The notes under the pieces were generated by a model. It worked only from the letters and a program-made list of their open reading frames with translations. It had not been told where the DNA came from and searched no databases. Made by a program: the position numbers and the translations under genes. This document shows, piece by piece, positions 1 through 9,225 of a stretch of 64,000 nucleotides of DNA. Within the stretch, counting starts at the first letter, position 1, and each line of letters starts with the position of its first letter. The stretch comes from Azolla caroliniana (taxonomy: Eukaryota; Polypodiophyta): contig JBHGNT010000006.1 of the NCBI GenBank assembly GCA_043228905.1, positions 4,960,001 through 5,024,000 of the forward strand, written 5' to 3'.

Positions 1-2576
1 GTGATGACATCTGGAGACATACCCTCCGATGTCATCTGTTCAAAATATTCAAGTGCATCCTCACTGTACCTATAGCTTCCACATGCTGTGATAACAGAAT
101 TCCATGATATAATGTCTTGAAATGGGAGTTTATCAAACGCTTCTGCTGCTTTAGCTAGAAAACCACTTTTAGCATGCATAATAACCATGGCATTTCCAAT
201 GTGAATTTCTCTTTCTAAAAGCAGGTCGTCGAAATAATGCACCTCCCGAGCCCCTAATGTGAGACTCTCAATGCGATAATTACTAGCTTTCAAGACACAA
301 ACAAATGAGACAACACTTGGAAAGATACCCTCTTGTAGCATCACCTCAAAATATTTGATGGCTTCCATATAATGGCCAAGTTCAGCATAACCTGCAATCA
401 AAGTATTCCAAGAGACTTCATTTCTAAATGGAAGCTTCTCAAACACTTGTAGCGCTTTTGGGAGCAGACCACATTCAATATACATTTCCATCACAATGTT
501 CCCGATACCCAGATTTATTTCAAACAAACCTCTTCTTTCAACTTCAGCATGAAGTTCTTGGCCCCTCTTTGCATCCCCCAAATTGCCACAAGCTTTTAAC
601 ATGCAAATAAATGTGACCACATCAGGATATACACCCATCACTTGCATGAGTTGGAAATATTCAAATACTTTCTCGCTTGACCCTTCAATGACATGCCCTT
701 CCATTATTGTTGACCATGACACAACATTCTGAACTTGAAGCCTGTCAAACAATTGTTGTGAACTATTAAGTGATCCAGTTTTGGCATACAAGCTAACCAG
801 CATGTTGCCAAGAGCAAGGTCTGACTCAAAGAAACACTGCTTCTCTATTTCAGTATGCAGTTTCCAGAGAATGTCAATGCCATCACAAGCCTTCAAACTA
901 CAAGAATATGTGAAAGCATTTGGAGAGAATCCCTCAAGTTTCATCAACTCCAAGCACTCAAGAACTTCTTGAGTCCTATCACACTCAGCATATCCTTGAA
1001 TAAGCAGAGTCCATGAGATAATATCTCGAACCAGAAGTCTATCAAATACTCCTTGTGCAGCGGTGAGAATACGACATTTGGCATACATGCGAGCCAAGGC
1101 ATTGCCAGTGCTGACATCTCCTTCCAAAAATCCAAGTTTTTCAATCTTGATATGCATAGCTTGACCCTCATCTATGGCTCCTATGTTGCCATAAACTCTC
1201 AGACAGCAAATATATGTCGCAACATTTGGTGCAACTCCAACAACCTCCATCTGCTTAAAACATTTAAGAGCTTCTAAGTCATATCCATAATCCGCATAGC
1301 CTGCTATTAGTGTAGTCCATGACACTACATCTCGATTTATAAGTTTGTCGAACACGTCCTGAGCTAAAGCAACTAACCCACATTTGGCATACATATCGAC
1401 CAAAGTGTTTCCGATAGCTGAATCTCCTTCCAAGAGCTTATTTTCTTCCACTTGTATATGTCTTTCTTTACCCTTATCTTTTGATCCTATGCTACAACAA
1501 GCTCTTAAGATATATATAAATGTGATGGCATTTGGGTTAATGACTTCACAAAGCATCCTCTCAAAACAGTCAAGTGCTTCCTTTCCAAGATCATGATCAG
1601 CATAGCCCCTTATTAAAGCATTCCATGAGTCTAATACTTTGATAGGGAGAGTGTCAAATACTTGTTTTGCTTCGGCAATGCAGCTACATTTAGCATACAT
1701 ATCAATTAGTATGCTGCCGATGATAGAGTTTTCGGTCAGCATTAAGCCACGTCTGTGGATCTCTTCATGTACTTTTTGGCCCTTCTCTAAAGCTCTAGTG
1801 CTTCCACAAGCTTTCAAAGTGCACATTAAAGTGATTACATTTGGGGAAATGCCTTCAAGTTGCATTTGTTCAAAACATTCAAGTGCTGCTTCATTATATC
1901 CATGTTCAGTATACCCAGTTACAATTGCAGTCCAAGAGACCACATCTTGGACCAGAAGATCATTCAAAACTTCATGTGCCATGTTAAAAAATCCACATTT
2001 AGAATACATACTGATGATACAGTTACCAATGACATTGTCTCTTTCAACTAATCCCTGGCGTGCAACCTCGGCATGTATCGCCAGGCCTTTTTCAATGGCT
2101 CCTACATTGCCACATGCTTTCAAGCAACATATAAATGTGACAATGTTGGGCGTTATGCCCTCAATCTGCATCTGTTCAAACACTTTGAGTGCTTCCTCAC
2201 CATGCCTATGCTCACTGTAACCTGCAATCAGTGAAGTCCATGATATGACATCTCGAACTTGAAGCTTGTTAAAGACTTGCTTCGCTCTGGAAATAAGTCC
2301 ACATTTTGCATACATGTCAACTACAGCACTGCCAATAAACACATTCTTTTGAAGCAAACCAACTCTAGAAACTTCAGCATGGATTAAAGAGCCTATGCTC
2401 GAATCCTTCACTTTTGCACAAGCCTTCAATAAAGCCACAAAAGTAGGTCCATCCAGAGGTATATAATAAGAAACATCACTCTGCATTGTAATGTAAAGTT
2501 CAAGAGCATGTTGAAACCTCCCACATTTGATATGGGAAACAATGAGAGGCTTAGCATTGATCCCACCTAACAGCAT
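1..2576 (-). CDS. PLS-type pentatricopeptide repeat (PPR) protein, C-terminal end outside the window
   Basis: The minus strand is open from an ATG at 2574-2576 to the left edge: 858 codons with no stop, which I checked codon by codon. An in-frame stop lies just upstream at 2619-2621, so this ATG is the best start. The protein is made of about eight modules of roughly 101 residues. Each has an ACGN-like P motif, a GxxIHAEV/GLV segment, a VDMYAKCG segment and a DVVSWTxLIxGY segment ending in ALxxFEQM...G.xPN. This is the P-L-S triplet grammar of plant organelle PPR proteins, which bind single-stranded RNA, usually for editing or processing in chloroplasts or mitochondria. No targeting peptide is evident at the N-terminus: MLLGGINAKPLIVSHIKCG enters the first repeat almost at once, so a spliced upstream exon is possible. 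Whether an E/DYW editing domain follows cannot be seen. Family call is firm; target and exact start are not. Confidence 0.9.
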   Translation of the reverse strand, partial: MLLGGINAKPLIVSHIKCGRFQHALELYITMQSDVSYYIPLDGPTFVALLKACAKVKDSSIGSLIHAEVSRVGLLQKNVFIGSAVVDMYAKCGLISRAKQVFNKLQVRDVISWTSLIAGYSEHRHGEEALKVFEQMQIEGITPNIVTFICCLKACGNVGAIEKGLAIHAEVARQGLVERDNVIGNCIISMYSKCGFFNMAHEVLNDLLVQDVVSWTAIVTGYTEHGYNEAALECFEQMQLEGISPNVITLMCTLKACGSTRALEKGQKVHEEIHRRGLMLTENSIIGSILIDMYAKCSCIAEAKQVFDTLPIKVLDSWNALIRGYADHDLGKEALDCFERMLCEVINPNAITFIYILRACCSIGSKDKGKERHIQVEENKLLEGDSAIGNTLVDMYAKCGLVALAQDVFDKLINRDVVSWTTLIAGYADYGYDLEALKCFKQMEVVGVAPNVATYICCLRVYGNIGAIDEGQAMHIKIEKLGFLEGDVSTGNALARMYAKCRILTAAQGVFDRLLVRDIISWTLLIQGYAECDRTQEVLECLELMKLEGFSPNAFTYSCSLKACDGIDILWKLHTEIEKQCFFESDLALGNMLVSLYAKTGSLNSSQQLFDRLQVQNVVSWSTIMEGHVIEGSSEKVFEYFQLMQVMGVYPDVVTFICMLKACGNLGDAKRGQELHAEVERRGLFEINLGIGNIVMEMYIECGLLPKALQVFEKLPFRNEVSWNTLIAGYAELGHYMEAIKYFEVMLQEGIFPSVVSFVCVLKASNYRIESLTLGAREVHYFDDLLLEREIHIGNAMVIMHAKSGFLAKAAEAFDKLPFQDIISWNSVITACGSYRYSEDALEYFEQMTSEGMSPDVI

Positions 2577-2590
2577 ATCATCCCGCAAAT

Positions 2591-2842
2591 TCAAAGCTTC
2601 AAGTTCTTTGGGAGAAAATCAATCATCAAAACATCGACATTAATTGCAGAGAGCCTAGGTTTGGATCCTTGACTATTGCACAATCCTTCAAGAGTCACAA
2701 AAATAGGCCCATGATGATTTATATAATCGTCATTGCTATGCTTTTTAAAGCAGAGAGCTAGATCACGTTGAAACCTCCCACATTCGATGTGGCTAATAAT
2801 GAGGGAATTACAAGATTTAGCATTGATTGAACAGTTCAACAT
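2591..2842 (-). pseudogene. Decayed tandem copy of the 5' end of the PPR gene
   Basis: The 83-codon frame here begins MLNCSINAKSCN and continues IISHIECGRFQRDLAL. The intact PPR gene begins MLLGGINAKPLIVSHIKCGRFQHALEL. The DNA also matches: the CACGTTGAAACCTCCCACATT stretch near 2770 parallels the one near 2510. The copy loses similarity after about 75 residues (GPIFVTLEGL against GPTFVALLKA) and stops. It lies directly upstream of the intact gene in the same orientation, so it looks like a local direct duplication of about 250 bp. It could be transcribed as an upstream ORF of the PPR message, but I have no evidence for that. Confidence 0.6.
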
Positions 2843-2954
2843 ATCAAAAATCGGTCAATCTCCTATTAAAAACCAGAGCTTCGACAAACATTGAGACAAT
2901 ATATTACATTGAGGGGTTTTGAGATATCAAAGCTTACATTCTGCAGTATAACGA

Positions 2955-3230
2955 CGAGATGATGCTCTCGAGTCTTAATGATAGTTACTTGGTGAATTAC
3001 GTGAGCTTTGTGAACAACCATCATCATCAAATTTTCTCACTGAATTATGGGAGATTTGCAAACCAGTGTAATGATGATACTCTTAATGATCATTTCTCAA
3101 TGAATGAGCTTCATAAACCAGCACATTGCTGGTGTTCTTAATGATTTTGCTCGATGAATCATGTGTCAAATCCCCTTTTTCACAAAATAATGCTCTTATT
3201 GATAGTTCCTCAATGAATTAAGTGACAAAA
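2955..3230. repeat. Diverged tandem repeats upstream of the PPR gene
   Basis: Four or five degenerate units, spaced about 60-80 bp, share a TCTTAATGAT core followed by TTCTCAATGAAT and a GAGCTT..AAACC segment. They lie in the probable 5' flank or leader of the PPR gene. Short ORFs in this stretch are repeat artefacts. Confidence 0.5.
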
Positions 3231-3252
3231 AGGCTGAACATTCTTCGAGAGG

Positions 3253-3540
3253 CAATATACTCTGTTTCAACAATGAAGAATACATTCATTCTTCATGGTG
3301 CAATATACTCTGTTTCAACAATGAAGAATACATTCATTCTTCATGATGCAACATACTCTCTTTCGACAAGAAATGCATTGAAGAAGATATCCATTCTTCC
3401 TGATGAAACATAGACTGTTTGTTTTTATTAGAAATGCGATGAACAATACATCCATTCTTCATGATGCAGCATACCCTGCTTCCACTATACATGCATTGAA
3501 GAAAACTTTCGTTTTTCATGACATAACATACCCTGTTTTA
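3253..3540. repeat. Tandem repeat of hairpin-forming units
   Basis: Two nearly perfect 48-bp units lie at about 3253-3300 and 3301-3348. Each holds a 9-bp inverted repeat, ATGAAGAAT - 6 nt - ATTCTTCAT (3273-3296 and 3321-3344). Three or four diverged units follow to about 3540 with partly decayed arms such as CATTCTTCATGATGCA. The unit also carries TACTCTGTTTCAACA. Confidence 0.75.
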
Positions 3541-4908
3541 AAGTCGTGAAGAAACTCATTTCTCAGCAACTAGAAATGCACTGAGCATGATTCAATAACC
3601 TTTGTCTTCCAATTAGAAAGAGAAATACATACATAGAGCAAACCACAGGTAGAAACTCCTGCGTCCTCACAAAAAAAATACAAATTGGTAAATTTCTAAA
3701 CATACCTCTCCAAACTTCTAAACATTGAGAGGCAAATAAGGTGTGAAAGTAAATTGAAAATTCAGATATCTTTTTTTTTGTAGGTCCCAATGCAAGTATA
3801 GGCTATAAATCTGCTTTCATATTGCACCACAATACACTTGGAGACTCTGGACCGTCTTCTCTACCCTTTCTTCTACCACCATTATTCATTGGCTTCAAAT
3901 TGACCTCTCTATGCATGCCATCTTCTTATGATATCGTTGTCAAAGCATATTCTAAATAAACACAATTGGAGATTTACAAACTCTTTCGAATTGGATCTCG
4001 GGAGATTTTCATCCCATACTTTTGATTCCATTGACAAAACCCTACATTAGATATGTCCTCTAATGCTTTGTAAACGCTCTTTCCCACTTCCGTGTGGGAA
4101 CACAACATATTCATTCCATCTTGGATGAGTGCCATCGGACTAGTCAGTCTCGCTTGTATCCACATATTCTTTTGTCACTAACAATGTTCTACCTTGTTAT
4201 ACGCTCGGGATACCCCCTTCTAACTATCCAAACAAGATGAAAACCAATCTAACTCCATGTTGTCTTTTTACATTGTCACAATTTTTATGATATTGATGCC
4301 ATTCATCCAAATACTTAAAAGGTATTCTAACCTTATAATGTCACATTTCTCTTACCAATGGTCGTGATTGGGCCTAAAGTTTGTACTTTCACAAACAATC
4401 ACAAATATGTGTCTTTTTTACAATAGCAAAATAAATGCAAGCGTCAATAATAGCCTTGCCCCTCTCATGATATGGAAACATTTGCATGCATAGAAACAAC
4501 AGAACCACATTCTCCAATTGGGGAAACCACAATCAAGCTCTTCCCATAGAAAGGCGACTTTCTTCCTATATTTTGATTGTGAATATTTGCCCAAGATCCA
4601 ATCCTTCAATCACATTAGTGATACATGCTAGAGCCCATCCCTTACACACATCATCAATCCTAGTTCACTCCTTGCACAAATTTCTCTCATGGTCACAAAA
4701 TGTGTACTCACGATTGCAATTTTGATCATTGAAACGATCAAGCAATGAGGGTCACTAATCTAAGTCCAAACATTCTATGATAAAAAAGTTTCACTTTTAG
4801 TTTGAGAGGGCACATATATACGAGGTAACACATCGACTGATGTGTATTTTGCCGTAATCAAGTTTTGTAGTTTGAGTATCGCAATTTGCCACAATTTAGG
4901 TCCTACAT
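3541..4908. other. Intergenic stretch without recognisable genes
   Basis: AT-rich DNA with only short ORFs of no recognisable similarity. I see no domain, RNA gene or clear repeat. Confidence 0.5.
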
Positions 4909-5545
4909 GTTATCTCCCTATTGGAGGAACACCGTTGATTACTTTTCCGGAGTAATCAAGTCAAGGATTTGTGGTCGCGTAAGAGACTAGGGTAGGGCCT
5001 AGCAGGGCCGAAACGTTACACCGTGCGGGGATGGAACCTCTGAGAATCGGTTACAACCAATTTGTACTCTCGATTTCATAGGTTAGATAACAGAATAAAA
5101 AATATGATTAAGATGAGACAGGCACAGAGTTGACCCAAAAGTAAATGTATTGATTACTGAATAGAGCAATTACAAGGGTAGTACAGACCACTTATAATCA
5201 TTCACACACACACACACACTCTCTCTCTCTTACTATAGATCTTCGAATCTAAACTTAACCACTCTAGCTTGAAATAGGGATATCTTCTGCCTGTCTTTCC
5301 TTTTGCTGCTTCCCGATTTATATATAACTTTCCCCTTAATTGGCACGTTCCACCTACTCTCTTCTAATCCTAGGCTTATGTCTCGACAACTAGTATTTTG
5401 GTTACTTCCTCTCGGTTGCTAGTGTTCGGGTCTTTCCCCCCTTTTCTTGCTTTGACATACTCGTCCCCTTTCACACTTTACTTTAAGATTCATTCCATAC
5501 CTCGTGCCTTTTGTCCCACTGATAACACTATAAATCGACAATTCG
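4909..5545 (-). mobile_element. LTR-like repeat, copy 1 (probable solo LTR)
   Basis: This stretch is clearly related to 42977-43565. Shared landmarks in the same order are: GTTRTCTCCCT-TTGGA, a GATTAC...AGTAATC inverted repeat, GTCAAGGA-TTGTGGTCGC, a TACAACC element, TATTGATTA--GAATA, AATTACAA-GGTA-TACAGACC, CT repeats, ACTTAA-CACTCTAGCT, and the pyrimidine-rich tail ending CTTTTGTCCCA. Read on the minus strand it has a TATA-like TTATATATAA at about 5315, compatible with LTR U3/R. No internal coding region is attached, hence a solo LTR or a non-autonomous element. Ends are approximate; a (CA)n(CT)n microsatellite at 5203-5230 is included. Confidence 0.5.
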
Positions 5546-5856
5546 GTCCACTCTCTATACACATTCCTCGCATAGACACGATCTTCATTCCTTGAAAACT
5601 CTGGAACAACAAGAGGCACTACCCTTTATGTCCAGACGTTCTATTGTAAAAATGTTTCACTTTTGGTCAATCATACTTTGACTACTAAAACTCTCTCTGT
5701 CTCTTTCTGCCCTCAAAGTTCCATAGTCTCTTTTGATTTTTTTTTTATGTTATCTATGAACTTCTTCTCGATTTTTGACGGGTTCTGATTCATTTAAGGT
5801 CTAGTCTCAGATTGCTCATTCCTCTTCTTTCTCTCTACAGAGACTTTGAGAATACC

Positions 5857-7105
5857 ATGGCTTCCTTCAACCTTACAGAACTCTGTACAAGATCAGCTTT
5901 TTCTGGTTTGATGAGAAACATGCCAGAGTCACATTCAAAGAAGTTTTGTCTTCATTCACAAGCACCCATCTCCCGCTCCATGGCTAAATGCTCTCCTCAG
6001 CTGCAGGTTGCTTCTTCTTCCCAAGAGATAGAAACTGTATTCCAGGTAAGTAAGCATTTGGTCTCTAGTTGTATATGTACATAAGAGAGGCCGATGCCTG
6101 TGTATGCACACATACAACACTTGCATGTCTAGATGTGTATATATATATGCCGATGTGGGCACATACCTATGTCTATATGTACACTATTGTATAACTATAC
6201 ACACACATGACTTTGTGGACCCACAAATATCTATATGTATACATAGATATATGCGTGAGTATACCCACACGTACATAGGCATCTGCGTATATACATACAT
6301 CTGGATACCTATCTGAATAGAATACACATGTGCCCATCTGTATGTTTGGATGTATGCCTATGTGTGCCTATACATGCCTATACTGTATATTTGTATGCCT
6401 ATGCACTTGTTTGTGCATTGTTAAATGCACGAGTAATAGCATACACATATGTGTATGTGCTATATGTGTGTATGTCCGTGTGCGTGATATGTGTATATTT
6501 ATGTGCACATCTATACACATATGTGTGTATCTATACATACATACTTACATACACATACATACATATATGTCCGTGCAGGTTTTTTCAGAGGATAAAGAGG
6601 GCATTATCTGCTACCAGACCAAGACAGGAGAGATTGTATGTGAAGGCATGGATGAGGGACCCCACTTCTATCCTGCTTCTTCATTAAGGTATGTATCTAT
6701 GTATATATAATATCTCCCTTTTCTTCTCCAAACAATCATAGTAGAAACTTAATTGTGATGATTTGCATGACAATTTTTATTTCTTGATCTGAAATTGAAA
6801 TTGAAAATGGGAGTTTTTGACTTAAAGACAATTCTAGAATGAAATAAATCTACTTGAAAACTTTATTATTATTATTATTTTAAGATGACTATCAATCTAT
6901 TTTTGAACTATGTTATTTTGACTTATGCATCAAAGAATCTCAATTAAACAGATGCAAGATTTAGAAGTTTTTCTCTTTTCGGGATAAGATCAATCTAAGA
7001 TTTCTAACTATGTTATGTCACCAATGCAGTGAAGAATCTCGAATACAAAACAAACCATCTTCACCAACGCTCCCTGCACTAGGAGAGCTGTTGTATGAAA
7101 TATAA
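5857..7105 (+). CDS. Small conserved-looking protein of unknown function (3 exons, 124 aa)
   Basis: Exons 5857-6045, 6579-6688 and 7030-7105 join in frame (375 nt including the TAA). Splice sites are canonical: CAG/GTAAGT, TGCAG/G, AAG/GTATGT and ATGCAG/T. The ATG sits in ACCATGGCT, a good plant start context. A pyrimidine-rich tract ending CTACAG at 5831-5840 suggests a 5' UTR intron acceptor just upstream. The first 63 residues are rich in Ser and basic residues with few acids (MASFNLTELCTRSAF...), which fits a plastid or mitochondrial transit peptide. Exon 2 encodes a compact segment with IICYQTKTGEIVCEGMDEGP, which reads like a conserved core. The C-terminus is LPALGELLYEI. I do not recognise the family and assign no function. 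Evidence that it is real is the clean splicing and codon-like structure. Confidence 0.65.
6060..6575. repeat. Degenerate alternating purine-pyrimidine simple repeat filling intron 1
   Basis: Nearly the whole first intron of the small gene is imperfect TG/CA/TA dinucleotide alternation (TATATGTACAC, GTGTGTATGTCCGTG, ACATACATACTTACATACA). It yields overlapping Tyr/Cys/Val/His-rich ORFs that are artefacts. Confidence 0.8.
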
Positions 7106-8509
7106 TCGTCGATGATATTGGAGCAATTCATATGTTGAAAACTCTAAATCACTGCAAAGGCTGCTTTTAAGAATCAATTATGGTTATTGGGCATATCTTT
7201 TTCTATGTATGTATGTATGTATTTAAGTATACTTTTATGCCTTGTTTCTCTTTTACATAAATCTGGAGCTTGTGTATTATAATAATATTGTTATTCAGTT
7301 CTTTACTATTTTGTTTACTGCTGATTATATATGCCTTTAATTTCTTGCTCTTTATTTGCATTTTGTAATTGTGTTTCTTTTATCTAATTGTGCTATGGAG
7401 CTTGTATAGTGGTGAAACAGGCATTTTGCACTTAAAAATTTGTGGCTGAAATCTTTCTTTTAATGTGTGAGAATGGAACTTCCCGATAATTTTAGATAGG
7501 GATTGTTTAGAGATAATTGCGAAAGCGAATTCTGTAAACTAGAAATTTGGGTCAACCTATAATCAAAGTATGTTGCTTCATATGTGGTGTGAAGTTTGGG
7601 TAAATTTTTGCCTTGAACTTCACAAAATCAGTGTAGATTGTTCAACACAATCACATGGTGTGCATTTGCTAGTTTAATTGATAGCTGTTGATTGTACCCC
7701 TTTTTTTAGGAAGGAGTTACATACAAGTGATATGTTGATGTGGTCCCATAGGTCAAAATTGGCCTCGCCATGGGCGATTAAACATCCATTCTGATCAATT
7801 CTCTCTTTCACTCTCCATAAAATAAGGATATCTATTAAAACAACATGACAATACAAAGACTCTTGCTCTCCTCACCAATATTGATGATCTTTATTGCAAG
7901 GTAAACCCTCTAAGGTGATGTACGATTACCTTTCATGATGGTAACCCTTTTTAGAAAAAATTGTCTTCAAAGTTGAATATAAAGAATTGCCTAATAAAAT
8001 TTCCTTTAGCTCACTTACATGTTGTGTTACTCAATGAAGGCCATTAAAGAAGAAACTAGAACATACAGAATTTCACAAGCCATGCTAAAAAGGTTCAATA
8101 AAAACCGCCTGAAGTGCTTTTGGTGCATATATGACTCCATGAAACCCAAGTCACGCCTAGATTTGATGTGTTCCTTGCAAATTGAGAGTTATCCTCCTTG
8201 TTTCTGCATGTGTTTGCTTAGTTAGGATTGTTCTATTTATCATCATTTATTGAAACTTTATTGAAAATTGTATAGATATTTAAAATTTCCATATGCCATG
8301 GAAATCGAATTGCCAGCCCTGAAAATCGAATTGTATAGATATACATGTACCAAAGAAAATATCACCCATTGAGAGAGATTGTCAACTAGAGGCCAAAAAT
8401 AGCCTACGAGAAAGTTACAAAAAAGCAGAGGTGAATCCATGTTATCTGCACTAATGTTCATATGATATTTATACATGCGTGAAATGATTAGAGATTGATT
8501 GAACGCATG

Positions 8510-8570
<61 letters not shown>

Positions 8571-9225
8571 CCAATCTCATATTTTGTACAAGAATATTCA
8601 TGTAACCTTGGAAAAAACAAGATGACTAATAAAGTGATTAGATATTATTTTCTAAGATTCACGTTACTTTAGAACTTGTGACATATGTTGGCCAAAATGT
8701 ATGCAAAGAAAGCCCATTATATCACATGAACCAAAGACTTGAACAAAACACTTAGGTATATTACAAAAGAAAGCAAAAATGGTTTGGAAGGATAGATGAC
8801 ATAAATTAGAGACTTTCAGCAATCATATAGGCATTACCCAACAAAGTACAACTAGTTTGGAAAGTTAGATGAAGTGCAGCCATAATAAATTCTATCTTGA
8901 GCCGAAACAAAAGAATGATCAATTCCTATCATTTCAGGAACGATTGTGATGATGATGGGTCCTGTAACACAATCCTATAGGTTTGTACATGAAGATTATC
9001 AACAATTTTTCTTAAATAAGGTTTTGGTACACTTCCCATGTCTCCCCACTCACCAAAAGGAGGATTATGATTGTACTTATAAACATCAAACTGTAACACT
9101 TCATATACAAGGAGACTTGTGAGTGGATTGCTTCTCTATTAGAGCTTCATGTGTCTGTCGTTAAAGGAGTTGCAAAGTCAGTCCATTCAAAAACAATTAT
9201 CTCTATTTTGCTACATCGTTATTAA
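7106..9225. other. Intergenic stretch between two convergent genes, with a (GA)n tract
   Basis: This is downstream of the small gene and downstream of UVSSA on the other strand. A perfect (GA)n microsatellite of about 57 bp runs 8512-8568 and creates a spurious Leu/Ser minus-strand ORF. I see no further gene. Confidence 0.6.

Noticed and set aside
1639-2220. 193-codon plus-strand ORF
   Set aside because: It is antisense to the PPR array, whose minus-strand frame is open over 858 codons with clear repeat motifs.
3253-3540. CRISPR-like array
   Set aside because: Units are contiguous tandem repeats without unique spacers, in a plant genome.
6104-6710. Overlapping Cys/Tyr/Val-rich plus-strand ORFs
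   Set aside because: They are read from the alternating simple repeat inside intron 1 of the small gene; only 6579-6688 is exon.
8258-8620. 120-codon minus ORF with a long Leu-Ser run
   Set aside because: It is translated from a (GA)n microsatellite and has no other support.
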